Assembly (NCBI GenBank): GCA_033961575.1
Contig: CM066732.1
Coordinates: forward strand, 108,378,687-108,442,686
Origin: Aselliscus stoliczkanus
Taxonomy: Eukaryota > Chordata > Mammalia > Chiroptera > Hipposideridae
Direction of reading: 5' to 3'
Length of the DNA stretch: 64,000 bases
Shown here in pieces: positions 24,930-35,160 of this stretch. Numbering within the stretch: the stretch's first letter is position 1; each line of letters opens with the position of its first letter. The translations under genes and the position numbers were made by a program. Under the pieces are notes generated by a model. It was not told the origin of the DNA. It saw only the letters and a list, made by a program, of their open reading frames with translations, and did no database searches.

Positions 24930-25075
24930 AGTTTTATACACACTTTCTGTGATCCTCACAGCAATCCCACCAGGTGGGCATTATCATTCCTGTTCTACAG
25001 ACGAGGAAATTCAGGATGGAGTCTACCCAGGTGGGGAGTGGCAGGGCCAGGATCTGCCCTCCAGGTGTCTCTAGG
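24930..25075 (-). mobile_element. MIR SINE (antisense)
   Basis: 'CTGTGATCCTCACAGCAATC', 'GTGGGCATTATCATTCCTGT', 'CTACAGACGAGGAAATTCAG' and 'GGCAGGGCCAGGATCTGCCC' are an inverted MIR in the correct order. Confidence 0.65.
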
Positions 25076-25321
25076 GACCAGCTTGTTCCTCATCCCTTAG
25101 CTGCCTCTGCCCATCAGGTCAGTTCTGTTGTGAACCTACAATGTGCCAGGGTTCATCACTGAGGTTCCTAAGGCACTGTGGGGATGGAGGTGGGGAGAGG
25201 CTGTCAAATGACTTTCAGTCTAGTGAGGGAGGTAGTCTCCTGCCAGGCTGACAGAATGCTGTGCTCAGCCTGGGGGAATTAATAATAATAATATTGTTAA
25301 AATTAATAATAAAGAATTGCA

Positions 25322-25951
25322 GGGGTGGGGGCCGGCCGAGTGGCTCAGTTGGTTAAGAGTTGGCTTAGACCATGTGCTCTCAGCAACAGGGCCGCTGGTT
25401 TGATTCCCACATGGGCCAGTGAACAGTGAACGCTGCGCCCAAGCTGAGCTATCGCTGGGCTGCCAACAGATGGCAGGATGGCTCAGCTGGTGTAACAACA
25501 AGATTGCCTGTTCAATGGTGGGCTACACCCACCCTCAACTAAGACTGAACTCGGTATCTTGAGCTGAGCTGCCGCCCAGATGGCTCAGAGGATACAGCGT
25601 GTGCTCTTAACAACAACGCTGCTGGTTCAACTCCAGCATGGGATGGTGGCTTTGCCTACCCACAACTAAGACTGAATTCAGCATCTTGAGCTGAGTTCCC
25701 CCCCAGATGGCTCAGAGGATAGGGTGTGCGCTCTTAACACCAAGGCTGCTGGTTCAATTCCCACATGGGATGGTGGTTACACTCATCCGCAGCTAAGATT
25801 GAACACAGCACCTTGAGCTTAGAGGCCACGAGCTGCCGATGGGAAGCCAGATGGCAACTGGCGCCCTCCACGACGAAGACTGAAGAACAACAACTTCGCT
25901 AGTCCCCTCCCCAAATAAAATCTTTAAAAAAAAAACAAAAAAAAATAACCC
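25322..25951 (+). mobile_element. Composite SINE with four tRNA-like units
   Basis: Framed by AGAATTGCA target-site duplications (25313-25321 and 25952-25960). After a standard head (GTGGCTCAGTTGGTTAAGAG), it holds three more tRNA-like segments, each beginning with an ATGGCTCAG-type A box and containing a B-box-like GTTCAA: around 25470-25520, 25574-25650 and 25703-25775. The last two are near copies. Between them lie CAACTAAGACTGAA linkers. The tail ends CCAAATAAAATCTTT plus A-run, so it combines a poly(A) signal with a pol III terminator, as in T+ SINEs. At 630 bp it is about three times the length of the copy at 21856. Confidence 0.85.
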
Positions 25952-25960
25952 AGAATTGCA

Positions 25961-27015
25961 TGGATGACACATATGAACAACTATTTATATCATAACTCAG
26001 GGACCAAGTTTGCCCAAAGGACATTCACCAGCTGAAAAACCTTACTGTTAAACCCCAATCCAGAAAACAAAGGCAACCCCAGCAGTAGGAGGGGTGACAT
26101 ATACCACAGCCTCATCTGCGCACTGATGGGCGTCCTCCCCGAGGGGTTTGTCTCCCAGCAAGAGTTGCTCAGACCTGAGGACACGATTTTTTTCCCCTTG
26201 TTTCTTTCCCAGCAACAAGCTCAGGCCGCGGTGCAGAGTGGGTACTCGGGAAGGGACACTGAAGAACAGGAAGGGAGAAAGACAGTGATCATAGAGCTTG
26301 AGATGGAGGCATAGGTGAAGTCCTTCGCAAGATTTTTTTCTCTTAAATTATAGGTGGGGTGTGAGGGTGTCTCGTTTTTCTTTTTATTTAGGATGGTGAG
26401 CAGTGAATCGCGCATGCCACAAGAAAGAACAAACTTTGAGGACCAAGCACTCATGATCACTATTTACAGCAGGACCCACCTGACCTGTTGCTGACAGTGC
26501 ACCTGGGTTAGCTTGCCCAGGTGTGGCCATCAGTGGTCCACGAGGAAAAGAGCTGCTGCCAGAGCTCCGAGGGTCCCGGCAGGAAACAGGTGGAGGAGTT
26601 GCTGGGTTTTATCCCTTCCTTGAGTTGGTGGGGCTTCTCCTACCTCCTACTCCTGACCACACCTGCACTGGAGGCCCCAGGGATGGGCAAACCCAACCTC
26701 ACAGGTAGACCACCTGGCTGTGGGTGAGAGTCTGTCTTAGGGGAGAGGAAAGTAGGTGACAGGTGGCGCCCACCCCCATCTTGTGCTGTGAGAGGGAAAC
26801 CTGGGAGAGGGTGGAGGTCAGGGCCAGGAAGGCCCATATCCAAAGCAGCCTGTCATCATGTCTTTTTGTTTCATCGCATTTCTAATGCAAAGCTCTAAAG
26901 CAATGGGGATATGATTGGTTCCAGGGTGAGGAGAGAGAAGTTTCTGGAGGCCTGGACATCGTGAGCTGGGCAGGCCTGAGGTAGATGGTGTGGACATGGT
27001 GGGCAACTTAAGAAT

Positions 27016-27017
<2 letters not shown>
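25961..27017. other. Unassigned sequence
   Basis: No gene or recognised repeat. Confidence 0.45.
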
Positions 27018-27101
<84 letters not shown>

Positions 27102-27190
27102 AGAAGAGAAGAGAAGAGAAGAGAAGAGAAGAGAAGAGAAGAGAAGAGAAGAGAAGAGAAGAGAAGAGAAGAGAAGAGAAGAGAAGAAGA
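27018..27190. repeat. Compound (GA)40-(GAGAA)18 microsatellite
   Basis: About 80 bases of uninterrupted GA are followed directly by about 90 bases of near-perfect GAGAA pentamers, making some 170 bases of pure purine on the plus strand. The Ser/Leu-repeat frames read from the opposite strand are products of this array. Confidence 0.97.
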
Positions 27191-28629
27191 GAGATGCATG
27201 CTTGGGCCCAGGGGACAGGAGAGAGCCTGGGGCCTAGAGAAGCACCACCATCTCCTGCTGGGTGAGGCTCGGCCTTCCATTCCCAGGCCTTCTGCCTCTC
27301 TGTGCCTTGCGTGTCCAAGCTGAGCCCGGGGGGGAGGGAGAGGTGTTGATAGTCCCTATGTCGGGAGGGGAAGCCCACCTTGGCCACTTGCCTGGCAGGG
27401 GCCCTGTAAAAACCCCTGAAGCTATAAATAGGATCTTGTCCATGTTCATTCCAGCAGCAACCCCTGTGGATGGGGAGGGTAAGAGGAGCAGCCATGGGGT
27501 GTGGGGAAGAGAGAGGGTGTTCTCTAGGAGCTGGAAGCTTCTAGGCAGTCACTCCTGCAATGGAAGCGCACACACACACACACACACACACACACTACTG
27601 GGACCAACAGTCCCGTCCATTTCCTCTTACCTGGTTTCCTCCCTGTGAAATGAGCATTAGAGGCCCAGACTGCCCTGAGATGGTTTTTCTAATTTCTTTC
27701 CCATTCTGCCAAGGAGGAAAGGGGATGCTTTCTGACATCAGGGGGGAAAAGGGAGATGAAAAGGAGGCAGGAGAAGGGAAGGAGGTCACCCCAGAGCAGC
27801 TTGGCAGAGGCCTGGGCCACGACCAAGACCCCGCCGCTGCCGGAGGAGACCAGATGGCATGGGCTGTCCTGCCTGCAAACCTCCAAGATGTCCCAGTCCT
27901 CATCCGTGCTCCCCACATTTCTTCAGAAGGCACGGGAATTTCACTCTCACACCGATATCCCTGGTTATTGTTTCATTTCTGAGGCTCCTGTTAGTTGCTA
28001 TTTCAGCTAAAATCTGAAGATTAGGCCAATTTCTCTGTCACGCAGACGTATGGAAACGAGAGGCCTCAGGTTCTCTGAAGATGCCGAGAACTCTCACTGT
28101 ACTTCCTTTTTAAGGCTCCAGGGACAGAAAACGGTTGCTATGGAGATTCCTTCATTTGTAGAATAACAGTTTTCAGGAAAAAAAGAATGATTCACAAGTT
28201 CTTTCATAAGGAACAGAGTCTGTCCTTGGGGATGACATAATGTAATAGAGTTTAAAAGAGGAATGATGATGACTGGCTTCAGTTTGTGTACTTTTTCCCT
28301 CTTTGATCCTTGCGCATGCGTGGCACCCACCAGCAGCTTCCTCAGAGCAGCACTCTGCACACAGAGTTCTAGTTGATGCCTGACACCTCCATTTGCCTCT
28401 TCATAACCTCTGAGGGCAGGTGTTAAAAATAATGTTAGAAATGCCCAGCTAGCTTCACCAGGGAGTTACTATCCCAGTCTCTGCCAAGATCTTCATGGCC
28501 ACCTCTGGGCCTCTCTGCCTGGTGGAAGCTATCAGCCTGAGGGTGCTGCAGGGCCTTTGCACATGGATTAGCATTATGACTGGCTGGGCAGAGGGCTTTC
28601 CCTACATTGATTGGCTCTCTCCAGAAAGG
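27191..28629. other. Unassigned sequence with a CA repeat
   Basis: Contains a (CA)14 tract at 27567-27595. A weak L2-like phrase (GCAGGGCCTTTGCACATGG) occurs near 28547. No exon recognised. Confidence 0.45.
27567..27595. repeat. (CA)14 microsatellite
   Basis: Uninterrupted dinucleotide array. Confidence 0.95.
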
Positions 28630-28745
28630 CTGGGGTTAACAGTGCATACTGGAAACTGAGGTCCACAGAGGGGAGAAACTGACCCGAGATCCCACTGTAC
28701 ATCAATGACAGAGTTAGGCACAGAAGCCAGGCCATCTAAGCAGCT
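28630..28745 (-). mobile_element. MIR SINE fragment (antisense)
   Basis: 'GGAAACTGAGGTCCACAGAG', 'ACTGACCCGAGATCCCACTG' and 'ATGACAGAGTTAGGCACAGA' read as inverted MIR. Confidence 0.5.
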
Positions 28746-28894
28746 GGGGCAAGCAGAGCAGGAATCAGGAGAAATACTTTTATGAACAAATATTTTTCTA
28801 ATAGTGGGCAAAGAAAAAGAGGTTGGCTGGTGGGAGCAACAAGTAAAAAGAATAACAAGGGGTTAAAATTAGATTGACATCTGATTGAGATGAC

Positions 28895-29050
28895 CCTTCT
28901 TTTCTTTTGGAAAGGGCTCTGCATTGGTAGTTAGCGATGTGACCTTGGCTAAATCGCCCTTCCTCTCTGGGCCTCAACCTTCTCACCTGCAGAATGAAGG
29001 GGCTAGGCTTGAATTAGCTCGGATCCCTTCCAGTGCTGACATGCTCCCAT
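28895..29050 (+). mobile_element. MIR SINE fragment
   Basis: 'TTAGCGATGTGACCTTGGCT', 'TCTCTGGGCCTCAACCTTCT' and 'CACCTGCAGAATGAAGGGGC' give the MIR core. Confidence 0.65.
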
Positions 29051-29089
29051 ACTGCACTAACACTGGAAATACTAGTGAGAGTGCTTCCA

Positions 29090-29400
29090 TGCTAAAATTC
29101 AAGGGTTCCTTGTGGCCTGCAGCACCAAGCCAAACTCCTCAGGAGCTCAAAGCTCTGTGTGATCTGGTCACAGTTGATCTTTCCCAGTCTTATCTCCCAT
29201 TTGCTTCTTCCAGTGGATTACTTATTGTTGCATCTGTCCAACCTGCATGCCCTGGCTTACACCCTCTTCCTGCCCCCTCCCATCCCAGTTCCCTGGCCTG
29301 AAGAAGTCTAGTTAGTCCTTCGGCTCTCAGGGAAAGTGCCACCTCCTTCAGGAATCCTGAGTTTGGGCTCATGATCTTTCCAGTCTTGCATCCAGCATCA
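29090..29400 (+). mobile_element. L2 LINE 3' end
   Basis: 'AAGCCAAACTCCTCAGGAGC', 'CTCTGTGTGATCTGGTCACA', 'TTTCCCAGTCTTATCTCCCA', and 'GTGCCACCTCCTTCAGGAAT' follow the L2 3' region. Confidence 0.55.
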
Positions 29401-29424
29401 CTGCCTTCGTCTGAACATGTGCGT

Positions 29425-30300
29425 AATTATCTAGTCATTCAATTCAACAAATATTCCTGAATGATTAGCATGTGCTACCATGACAAATTCTGACATAGTT
29501 CTGCCTTCATGGGGGGAAGGGGATGTTAATCAAATAATCATGTTCATGAATGTGTAATTGCAAACAGAGAGATGTGGAGAAGGAAGAGAAACAGTTCCAT
29601 GAGAGCTTGTCTGATATCTGGGAAGGAGGAGCGGGTGGAGTGGGAAGGGAGATGTTCCCAGGAGGGGACAGGCCTTTGTGACTCTGGTGGCAGGGCGTGT
29701 GAAGGACGAGAAGGGCTGGAGGAAGGCAGGGTGAGGGGAGGACTCCCAGAGAAGGGGGTGGGGACGAAGCTACTGGGGGGGTAGGCAGAAGCTGGCCCTT
29801 GAGAGTGGGGGGTTGTCTTGATCAGAAGAGACATCAGGGGAGCCTTTGATAGGTTTTAAGGAGGGGAGTGACAGATCAAATCTGTGTTTCAGAACAATTA
29901 TCTTGGCTACTGTGCAGAGAATGACCTAGAGAAGTGGTTACTGCCTCAGGTATGTCGCGCCAAGAAGTCTGAGATGGACCCAAACCTTAGCCTCACCCCG
30001 CCAAACATTTGAATTCGGTTGGTCGGAAAGAGGCAAAAAAAAAAAAAAAAAAAAAAAGAGGGGGCCCAATAGGAGACTCTGCAGTGGCCCAGCCAGGAGA
30101 TGAGAGTACCTTGGACAGAAATGGCAGGATGCAGAGGAGCTCAGGGATGTTTAGGAGATGAAACTGACAGGGTTTGGCAATGAATTCCCATGGAGTCAAG
30201 GAGAAGGAAGGGTCAAGGCTGAGCCCCAGAGTTTCTGGCTTGTGCAAGTAGACAGAAAGGGTGGCATGCACCAAGGCTAAGAGCATGAGGGGTGATGGGG
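29425..30300 (+). mobile_element. Long old interspersed repeat, family unassigned
   Basis: Begins TTCAATTCAACAAATATTCC and runs through 'CTGCCTTCATGGGGGGAAGG', 'GATAGGTTTTAAGGAGGGGA', 'GTGACAGATCAAATCTGTGT' and 'CTTGGCTACTGTGCAGAGAA' to a 'GGAGTCAAGGAGAAGGAAGG' part. This long series of phrases recurs widely in mammalian genomes. I cannot give its family name. A pure A23-24 tract at about 30034 interrupts it and probably marks a small later insertion or expansion. Confidence 0.4.
30034..30057. repeat. Poly(A) tract
   Basis: An uninterrupted A-run of about 24 bases inside the old repeat, with no target-site duplication that I could find. Confidence 0.9.
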
Positions 30301-30928
30301 TGTTTGGGGACAGGGAGCGGATTACAGAGGGCAGACCCCTGAGGCGCAGTCGGCATCTCCCAGCTCTCCATGCCTGCACAGGGCTGGGGAGGCTGTTCCC
30401 CTTGGACCTCTCACTGGCAGAGACCAAGGTGGGTGGGAACAGGGCTTGGCCTCCCCTCGGTGTCCTGTGCCTCGAATAGAGATGTGAGGGAAGCCCAGAG
30501 GTAGGGTGTTCCCAGGCCAGCAGAGACCAGCGGCAGGCGCCAGCAACACAGCATGTGGTAAAGGCAAAATACAGCTAGTTTGGAAACAGTCCTTTCTGAA
30601 GCATCGAGTCCCAGCACTAAGTGAACCCTGGTCATAGACCGGTGTCAGTGGGACACTTACCTGCCTCCAGATCAGCGGGCACCTCCAAGTGGGAAAATGA
30701 ATGGGGGTTCGGCAGTCAGCTATGCTATAATGGGGTCCCTGGGACTGCACCTTCCCATGCAGGGGACAGATCCACACAGCAATCAACTCCCTCGGATTTC
30801 CTTGTCAGGGATTCCACAGCAGTCAAAGGCTATCCACATTAACTTCTTCCAGCCACCTGCTGCAGGAGAGAAAGACTCTGCTTGGAGTTGGGGGAATCAG
30901 GTCCTTGCCCTGTTTTGGGGGAGGTAAC
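30301..30928. other. Unassigned sequence
   Basis: No gene or recognised repeat. A 154-codon antisense frame here has no motif. Confidence 0.45.
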
Positions 30929-30945
30929 AAAATTGTGTGACTTTG

Positions 30946-31379
30946 TTGGGGTTTCTTTTTAAGATTTTATTGGACAATTGGGGAGGGGAACAGCGTTGGG
31001 GAACCGGGGAAGGGGAACAGACAAGTTGCTGTCCTTTTGTTCTTCAGTCTAGTTGAGGAGGATGTTGCCTTACTGGCCCATGTTGGTATCATCATTGCGT
31101 TCTCCCCGGATGATGCAGATCAGTCACCGGCGTCTGAACGGCCGCTCACAGCCGCTATTGGCAACTCACACCGGCTGCCAGCCTCTCACTGTAGCCTATG
31201 GCAGCCCACCGCAGCAGGGGCTGCAGCCTACACCGTCGCCGGGGCTCACACAGCCCAGCTCCAGGTGGAGCTGTTGTTAGCTGTAGAGGGCAGTGTCACT
31301 GGCCCTCATATGTGGGATCTGAACCGGGGCCGCTGGCATCCCAAACCAGCTCTTAACTAATGCACCACTTGGCCGGACC
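30946..31379 (-). mobile_element. Long-bodied bat SINE (antisense)
   Basis: The tail (inverted: TTTAAGATTTTATTGG) is at the left and the tRNA-like head at the right. The flanks AAAATTGTGTGACTTTG (30929-30945) and AAAATTTTGCGACTTTG (31380-31396) are a 17-base target-site duplication differing at two positions, so this insertion is older than those with perfect duplications. The body contains three of the roughly 20-base internal units that start CTCAC. Confidence 0.9.
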
Positions 31380-31441
31380 AAAATTTTGCGACTTTGGATA
31401 AGTCACTTATCTCACCAGATCCTGGGAGGGATAGGATAGAA

Positions 31442-31675
31442 CAGAGGTTGGCAAACTTTTGAGATGGAAGAGCCAATCCTGTCCCACACAACAATTTAAA
31501 AATTATTTGAGAGCCATAAAACAAATGAAATCACCATTATGTGAATAATATCCTTTAAGAATTTTATAAATGAAACTAGGATAGTTTTATTTTCATTTTC
31601 AATTTTACTGCAGAACCATATGTACGTACCCAGAGAGCTGCACATGGCTCGCAAGCCGCCGTTTGCCAACCCCTG
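31442..31675. mobile_element. hAT miniature transposon (MITE), 234 bp
   Basis: The ends CAGAGGTTGGCAAAC and GTTTGCCAACCCCTG are inverted repeats of 15 bases with one mismatch. Both sides carry the perfect 8-base duplication GGATAGAA (31434-31441 and 31676-31683). Eight-base duplications and CAG...CTG-type ends are diagnostic of hAT elements. There is no transposase reading frame, so it must have moved using an enzyme from elsewhere. The interior includes GAGAGCCATAAAACAAATGA and GCACATGGCTCGCAAGCCGC, wording I associate with mammalian hAT/Charlie derivatives. The perfect duplication suggests a relatively recent insertion. Confidence 0.85.
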
Positions 31676-31784
31676 GGATAGAAGGAGGAATATGACCCAG
31701 ACCTGCCCTCTCTTAGAGGCTCACTGGCCCTGGCTGCAGAGCAGGCCCTGGGTGAGGAACAAGCCACACAGCAGACCCGAAAAG

Positions 31785-31965
31785 CTTCCAGGAGGAGGAG
31801 GAGGGGGAGGAAAAGGCCAGGGGAAGAGGAGAGGGAGGGGAGAAAGGGAAATGGCGAGGAGAAGGGGGAGGGCAGAAAAGGAAAGGATTGAGGAAGAGGG
31901 AGGAGAGGGCAAGAGGGGCAGCCAAGGAAGGGCGTGGAAGGCAGAGGAAGGAGAAGGAGGAGCAG
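31785..31965. repeat. Purine-rich (GGA/GGGA) tract
   Basis: About 180 bases dominated by GAGGA and GGGAGA on the plus strand, with few pyrimidine interruptions. It explains the Gly/Arg/Glu and, on the other strand, Pro/Ser/Leu-rich frames. Confidence 0.8.
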
Positions 31966-33100
31966 CAATCCCGCTTCTCCTGCTCAGGTCAGAACCCCCA
32001 TCCCCATATCCCTGTCTTTATCCACAGGCGGGAGAGATGGCGCTGTGTGTGTGTGTTTGGACCACAATTGAACGAAAACTCTAAGGTTGAACTTTAAGTT
32101 GTTTTTGTTTTTCATTTGACTCCTCCATGCAAACCTGTAATGAATACACTAGTACTTGTGCTTGTTTATAAGCGCTGTCTTCAAAACATATTTTCTTACG
32201 GTGCCTCCAGTCCCATTACCGAGGCCTATAACCAAGGCGATTGCTATTGAAAGCGTGTCCTTTTCTGCTTGCGCATGCACACGTATTCCCATGTAAGAGG
32301 CGTCACTCCTTTCTCTGTCACTGTTTTGTTTTACAAGAGTTGAATCATAGTAGATGAAATTCTCGGCCATTTGTTTTGCGCACTGAAGAATAAATATATC
32401 ATGAGGAATAAATACATCATGAAAACCCCTCTGCGTGTGTATATAGGGATCTTATTCTTTTTCATGGTGTGCAATAATCTGTGGTGTGGGCTTCACAGGG
32501 CACTCCCACACAGCCAAGAGATTCCCTCCCCCCCACCCCCCGCCGTGGTAAAATAGAAATAGATTTTGCGTTAATGCTGGAGACTTTACTGGAATTCTTT
32601 TTACCTGTCAGGGAGTGAAACTACTTGTATGATTCAAACGCCCAGACCGGCAGCCCTGTGCGTGGGTTTGTTGGGAAAGCCTGAAACGGGCCCTGCTCCA
32701 GGTAGTTAGCCGTCCTGCCTGGGAGAGGAGAGGCTGTGGCCATTAGACAGCCAATCCCACAGCTGTCTGGAGGAGTCCTGAGAGTTGAGCCTGCAAGGGT
32801 GAAGGCTCCAATTACACACCCCCTGGGAGAGGGCAACTCTGATGGAGAAAACTCGAAAGGGAAAGTGCGGAGGTACGAAATTATCTGATGGGCTCCGTGG
32901 CCAAGACGTGAAGTGAACCAGGAAAAAGTGTGGTTATTCAAAGGATTGGCTGAACAGTCACTGATTTTCCCCCTGGAATTTCAAGAGGCCCAGGTTATTT
33001 TTGTCCTTTCGTTTTCCCTCCCTCACTGGAGAGTGGGCCACTTGTCTCTTGATTTTCTAACTGCACAACGGATGAAAGGCTGAGATTTCAATCAAAAGCT
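31966..33100. other. Unassigned sequence
   Basis: No gene or confident repeat. A short GTGTGTGTGTGTTT patch occurs at 32044 and a C-rich run near 32529. Confidence 0.45.
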
Positions 33101-33640
33101 TAAGAAAAATAATAATCCTTGACTGCCCTAATTCTTTCCTGAAAATACCTCACACTGACAGAAGTTGTCTTTAAGCCCCTTTTCTTTGCTTTCGTGCTTT
33201 GAATTTCTTCCTTAATTAAAAAGAATTGTTTACCTGATGTGGGCTTGAAAGTGCTTATTTATTTTAACTTATCTCCTTGTTCCTTTTTGCCTTATCTGAG
33301 CCAGTTGACTTGATAACTCTATAACCCTCTATTCTCCTGTCTTAAAATACGCATTGTCTCTGTCATGGAGGGAACATGATGGACTTTATAATCAGCCCAT
33401 TTCTATTCCCATGGAATGGAAGCTGTTTGGTCCATAACAATCACAGCCCCTAAATTCAGCTGCCCTAACTTATCTGTTTGTCTCTAGCAGAGATTTTAGA
33501 ATGGCCTTCTCGGAATAATATTTCAATTTCACTCACTCCATTACCAACATTTGATAACAATATTAGCTGAAAATTAAAGATGAATTAATGCCTGTATTTC
33601 AAAGTACCTGGTTAAATTCACTATGTTTAAAAAAATAAAA
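33101..33640. promoter_or_regulatory. Candidate conserved element with GATA motifs
   Basis: Unique, AT-rich and free of repeat signatures. TTATCT occurs at 33269-33274, 33292-33297 and 33470-33475, and TGATAA at 33311-33316. The last TTATCT lies seven bases after an E-box CAGCTG (33457-33462). GATA factors bind WGATAR. Three sites within 48 bases is more than expected by chance, but function is inferred. Confidence 0.22.
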
Positions 33641-34144
33641 AATAAAAAATAAGCTGCCAAACTGATACATCACTGAGATCCAGCAACTGCTGATTGACAG
33701 AATTTTTTCCCATCCCTTAAGGCGATCAAGTGTAGTAAGTACACAGTCTGAGAATGCCCCTGAGACACACCATCCCGCAGCTTGGATCCTTGCTCAGAAG
33801 ATTGTGATAGAATTAATTCTGACTCAACGAATGAGGTCACTGGGAAGAAGCACTGGCATTAAATTTACCGTCAATGCCAGGGTCAATTTACTAAGCCGTC
33901 ATCTGCTTGTGGTTCCAGGAGACCTCTGGGTAAATTCCAGACTCCGCCTGAACTGAGGATAGCTTGCGCATGAGGTCACCGAATCCTGGTCAAGCCGACT
34001 TTTGGTGACCATCTCTCAATACACCAGAAAGCATTTCCAGAGACAGAATGCTATTTTGGTACGTAAAGCCTTAGAAATCTGTAGAAGGTGATTTCTTATG
34101 TTAAATCTAGGCAGGGGATGGCAGGAGGGGAAGACCCTATGACT
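33641..34144. other. Unassigned sequence
   Basis: Single-copy in appearance, with no coding frame over 60 codons and no recognised repeat. Confidence 0.4.
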
Positions 34145-34440
34145 CTGGCGCCCAGAGACTAGAGTTCCAGTTCTGCCACAGATGTGAACTGGGCTTGGCG
34201 ATTCAAGTCATTGAATGGCTCATCTTCGCAGTGTTTTTAGATTAGATATTACACTGTATGGAGAAGTGTAGGGAAGTAAGGAATTCTGTCAATCACCAAT
34301 TGTCGAACATAAAAGATGCCTTTCCCCCTACTTCACTGAACCCTAGTTTCTTTATCTGTCAGGTAGAAACAGTAATTATTACATACCCATCCCTGATCTC
34401 CCCGGCCAATTAACATGAATAAGATGAGACTATAGATACG
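34145..34440 (+). mobile_element. MIR SINE
   Basis: 'GACTAGAGTTCCAGTTCTGC' opens the element, and 'CCCTAGTTTCTTTATCTGTC' with 'AGGTAGAAACAGTAATTATT' gives the core, with about 100 extra bases between the two parts. Confidence 0.5.
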
Positions 34441-34859
34441 AAGTTATTATTACAAACTTCTACACAAATAGAAAGCACTAATGGATATCAAGTCTGGATT
34501 CTTTTTAATGAAGCTTTTCAATCATTCCTAGTCCCAGTTTTAGGAATTCATTAAACACATTCTTGTTATTCAAAGTATGCTAGTTCAGATATCACAACCC
34601 AGATGGCCGGTGGTCTCTTCTTTTCATGCACAAGCTACTCTTGGGGGTCAACCTGATCTTGCTGGTTCTGTCACTGCCTCACGCTTCTGCCTCTGATACT
34701 GCAGAAGCAAGGACCACAGATGAATCTGGACCACAGATGGCTTCCTCCTGAAACTGCCTTCCTCTAAATTTCTCAGCTGTGTCTTCTGGAGTCTTCTTGG
34801 CTAGGAAGCCACATTCCTTAAACCAAGTCAAGTCTCTTGAATTCCTAGAAGTAGCTTGT
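34441..34859. other. Unassigned sequence
   Basis: No gene or recognised repeat. Confidence 0.4.
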
Positions 34860-35160
34860 GGAACTTTGGGCCAAACAGATCACTTATTAATTATCCACAG
34901 ACTTTGCTGAGCCTTGGTTTTCTCATCTATAAAATGGAAATAATAAATTACTCTCCTGGGTATCTATGGAGATGAAATAAAAGAATGTGGGTGGAGGGCC
35001 GGCCGAGTGGTGTGGTGGTTAAGCACTGGCTCGGGAAGCCAGCGGCCCCAGTTCGGGTCCCACATATGAGGGCCAGTGACATTGCCCTCAAAAAAAAAAA
35101 AAAAAAAAGAATGTGGGTGGAAGGATCTGGCATATTATAGGCTCCGAATATACTGCATCT
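34860..35160 (+). mobile_element. MIR SINE split by a bat SINE
   Basis: 'GAGCCTTGGTTTTCTCATCT' and 'ATAAAATGGAAATAATAAAT' are MIR core. The 3' part resumes after the inserted SINE as 'GATCTGGCATATTATAGGCT'. The interruption is 34996-35105 plus one copy of its target-site duplication. Confidence 0.65.
34996..35105 (+). mobile_element. Head-only bat SINE (110 bp)
   Basis: A tRNA-like head (B box GTTCGGGTCCC) ends at GCCCTC and passes straight into a poly(A) tail, with no body and no AATAAA tail. A perfect 16-base target-site duplication, AAAGAATGTGGGTGGA (34980-34995 and 35106-35121), proves it inserted in this form. Confidence 0.93.

Noticed and set aside
27018..27190. CRISPR-like or satellite array
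   Set aside because: Units are 2 and 5 bases with no spacers. It is a microsatellite in a vertebrate genome.
26818..27495. 225-codon minus-strand reading frame
   Set aside because: Its middle is the Ser/Leu translation of the GA/GAGAA microsatellite. No recognisable protein motif on either side.
31037..31360. Similar Ala/Gly/Ser-rich frames at 31.0, 39.2, 41.1, 43.5, 45.7 and 62.7 kb that look like a protein family
   Set aside because: All are translations of the same SINE body. Their similarity is that of the transposon.
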